Assembly: GCF_000688335.1 (NCBI RefSeq)
Contig: NZ_JHZX01000001.1
Location: forward strand, 2,170,001-2,234,000
Length of the DNA: 64,000 bases
DNA from: Sediminibacter sp. Hel_I_10
GTDB lineage: Bacteria > Bacteroidota > Bacteroidia > Flavobacteriales > Flavobacteriaceae
Direction: 5' to 3'
The position numbers and the translations under genes are program-made. The first letter of the stretch is position 1, and the number at the start of each line of letters is the position of its first letter. Below, piece by piece: positions 63,548 through 64,000 of the stretch. The notes beneath the pieces are model-generated. The model had not been told where the DNA came from and did not search any database. It saw only the letters and a list, made by a program, of their open reading frames with translations.

Positions 63548-64000
63548 ATGGAAGCAGTAGCTACCGATTTCGGAATAAAAGAAGCCCTAGAGCAGTTGGG
63601 TGTTAAAGATATAAATGAAGGTACCTCTACAGGTGCCAATAACTTTGCAAATGGAGAAGTTATTTCTTCTCATTCTCCAGTAGATGGGGCATTAATTGCT
63701 AAAGTAAAATCAACGTCTAAAGAAGATTACGAAAAAGTAATGAGTGCTGCTACTTCTGCATTTAAGACATGGAGAACCATGCCGGCGCCTCAAAGGGGTG
63801 AGATTGTTCGTCAATTTGGTGATAAACTAAGAGAGAAAAAAGAGCCTTTAGGGAAATTGGTTTCTTACGAGATGGGGAAATCTTATCAAGAAGGTTTAGG
63901 TGAGGTTCAGGAAATGATTGATATCTGTGATTTTGCAGTAGGACTTTCTCGTCAGCTACACGGTTTAACCATGCACTCAGAACGACCAGGACATAGAATG
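63548..64000 (+). CDS. Aldehyde dehydrogenase, ALDH7-like (3' end outside window)
   Basis: The first 151 residues of a plus-strand gene. ATDFGIKEALEQLGVKDINE, GEVISSHSPVDGALIAKVKS, FKTWRTMPAPQRGEIVRQFG, LGKLVSYEMGKSYQEGLGEV and the CDFAVGLSRQLHGLTMHSER stretch match the ALDH7A1/AmaB group (alpha-aminoadipic semialdehyde / piperideine-6-carboxylate dehydrogenase of lysine breakdown). The catalytic Cys and Glu lie past the window end, so they cannot be checked. A near-consensus TAACTTCG box is about 40 bp upstream. It is divergent from the alpha-2-macroglobulin gene. Confidence 0.88.
   Translation, partial: MEAVATDFGIKEALEQLGVKDINEGTSTGANNFANGEVISSHSPVDGALIAKVKSTSKEDYEKVMSAATSAFKTWRTMPAPQRGEIVRQFGDKLREKKEPLGKLVSYEMGKSYQEGLGEVQEMIDICDFAVGLSRQLHGLTMHSERPGHRM

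Overview
The window reads as a chromosomal segment of a Flavobacteriaceae-type bacterium (phylum Bacteroidota). The evidence is AT-rich DNA, no Shine-Dalgarno sequences, promoters of the TTG-N19-21-TAnnTTTG type, gliding-motility/type IX secretion (T9SS) adhesins with type B C-terminal signals, PorP/SprF, TonB-dependent receptors, DUF2480 and DUF3078 proteins, and a ribosomal protein L21 with the long flavobacterial C-terminal extension. There are no tRNA, rRNA or CRISPR loci.

Region by region. 1-0.5 kb: end of rplU and rpmA. 0.5-6 kb: a membrane-anchored MutS-like ATPase and the sdhCAB operon with a clear promoter. 6-15 kb: an esterase with a TPR tail, an AraC regulator, a large Asp-box beta-propeller protein, Xaa-Pro aminopeptidase, a BrnQ transporter and an alpha/beta hydrolase. 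15-17.3 kb: three small paralogous CxxC proteins around thiL. 17.6-27.8 kb: the SUF Fe-S assembly cluster (sufA-like, sufB, a lipoprotein, sufC, sufD, then sufS, a META lipoprotein, sufE and a DUF59 protein). It is interrupted by an opposing padR cassette (padR, HAAS membrane protein, a 59-residue membrane protein and a serine hydrolase). 27.8-33.6 kb: ABC exporter, DUF2480, DUF3078, hflX and a nuclease/phosphatase-fold protein. 33.7-47.1 kb: two giant T9SS type B adhesins built from shared modules, with PorP/SprF and OmpA/PD40 genes between them. 47.3-54 kb: a TonB receptor and DUF5689 lipoprotein opposite a secreted nuclease-fold enzyme, plus small membrane proteins. 54-63.3 kb: pbpC and an alpha-2-macroglobulin gene broken by an IS110-family element. 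63.5 kb to the end: the start of an ALDH7-type aldehyde dehydrogenase gene.

The most interesting points are: (i) the clean IS110 insertion in the alpha-2-macroglobulin gene, whose left end can fold like a bridge RNA with guide-like matches to both sides of the actual target; (ii) the 9-mer TTTCCGAAG, found 16 times by eye on both strands, in several reading frames and between genes; (iii) a perfect 14-bp-arm palindrome between divergent padR and sufS; (iv) the small CxxC paralog family around thiL; (v) exact 618-bp tandem repeats in the first giant adhesin, with related modules in the second.
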